From UBA6624 sp964517115 [NCBI: uncultured bacterium] (GTDB lineage: Bacteria > UBP7 > UBA6624), in NCBI GenBank assembly GCA_964517115.1, contig CAZFBE010000038.1:1-7431 (forward strand): a stretch of DNA of 7,431 nucleotides, given 5' to 3'. Shown one piece after another: positions 7,126-7,431 of the stretch. A model generated the notes under the pieces. The model had not been told where the DNA came from. It was given only the letters and a program-made list of their open reading frames with translations, and did not search any database. A program made the translations under genes and the position numbers. The stretch's first letter is position 1. Every line of letters starts with the position of its first letter.

Positions 7126-7431
7126 TTGACAAAAGAACTGGTAAAAAAATTTGTAGACTCTTTCAGCAAGAGCAAACAATCTCTCCCTAAAACACATACT
7201 GAAACAATTAATCTTCAGATTGCCTTAAACAAACATGGTTACAAAAAAGAAAGCAAGTGGGTTGGTTGGAATGGAGCAGCAAGAGCAAGTCAGCAGGAGG
7301 CAATAAAAGAAGAAGCGGTTCTTTTGCATAACATCATTGCGTTCTTGCTACCAAATTTTGATATTGATGTGAATAAGGAGGATGCTCTTGAGGCTGAAAG
7401 AGCAGCTGAAAAAGCGGTGCCATTGAGAAGT
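7126..7431 (+). CDS. Unrecognised protein, 3'-truncated by the window edge
   Basis: Frame 1 stays open from 7093 to the window end. The only sensible start is the TTG at 7126, 5 bases after the peroxiredoxin stop; there is no in-frame ATG and no clear Shine-Dalgarno. 102 residues are visible. The N-terminus is lysine-rich and helix-like (LVKKFVDSFSKSKQ). A compact segment KWVGWNGAARASQQEA (about 46-61) follows, then a hydrophobic helix (AVLLHNIIAFLLPNF, about 66-80) too short and broken to be a clear membrane span, then an acidic/alanine-rich stretch ending at the edge. Coding status is supported by the long open frame, the position immediately behind another gene and codon use like its neighbours. 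I do not recognise the family and assign no function. Confidence 0.6.
   Translation, partial: MTKELVKKFVDSFSKSKQSLPKTHTETINLQIALNKHGYKKESKWVGWNGAARASQQEAIKEEAVLLHNIIAFLLPNFDIDVNKEDALEAERAAEKAVPLRS

Overview
The window is a gene-dense, AT-rich stretch with every supported gene on the + strand. Seven coding regions sit almost end to end: five are complete and one is cut at each window edge. Gaps between genes are 2 to 20 bases, apart from one 8-base overlap. This looks like one long co-transcribed block, or a few nested ones. I see no rRNA, tRNA, CRISPR array, insertion sequence, clear promoter or terminator. No gene-free stretch approaches 300 bases.

Left part (1-5616): a coenzyme B12-dependent acyl-CoA mutase neighbourhood. 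It opens with the C-terminal half of a MeaB/ArgK-type G-protein chaperone. Next come a stand-alone B12-binding mutase subunit (methylmalonyl-CoA mutase small-subunit type) and a membrane-anchored spermidine-synthase-like methyltransferase-fold protein. The last is a large three-part fused mutase (B12 domain, G-protein domain, mutase barrel) of the IcmF family. The residues at its two substrate-selecting positions are Phe and Gln, which points to isobutyryl-CoA/n-butyryl-CoA or a related branched acyl-CoA rather than methylmalonyl-CoA. The stand-alone B12 subunit and MeaB are what a split mutase needs, so a separate mutase large subunit is expected nearby, probably upstream. The organism would then carry two parallel mutase systems side by side.

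Right part (5619-7431): a lysine-rich extended SDR (NAD-dependent epimerase/dehydratase family), a one-domain peroxiredoxin with a CxxxxC active site, and the start of an unrecognised protein that runs off the window. These have no obvious biochemical tie to the mutases beyond tight spacing.

Organism: AT-rich, with arginine mostly AGA/AGG, few Shine-Dalgarno sequences and some TTG starts. The peroxiredoxin active site resembles versions I associate with euryarchaea, and the split mutase set is common in archaea but also occurs in bacteria. An uncultured, possibly marine, archaeon is a reasonable guess, but a low-GC bacterium cannot be excluded from this sequence alone. The most distinctive content is the coupling of a fused IcmF-type mutase with split-mutase accessory genes, and the unexplained membrane spermidine-synthase homologue between them.
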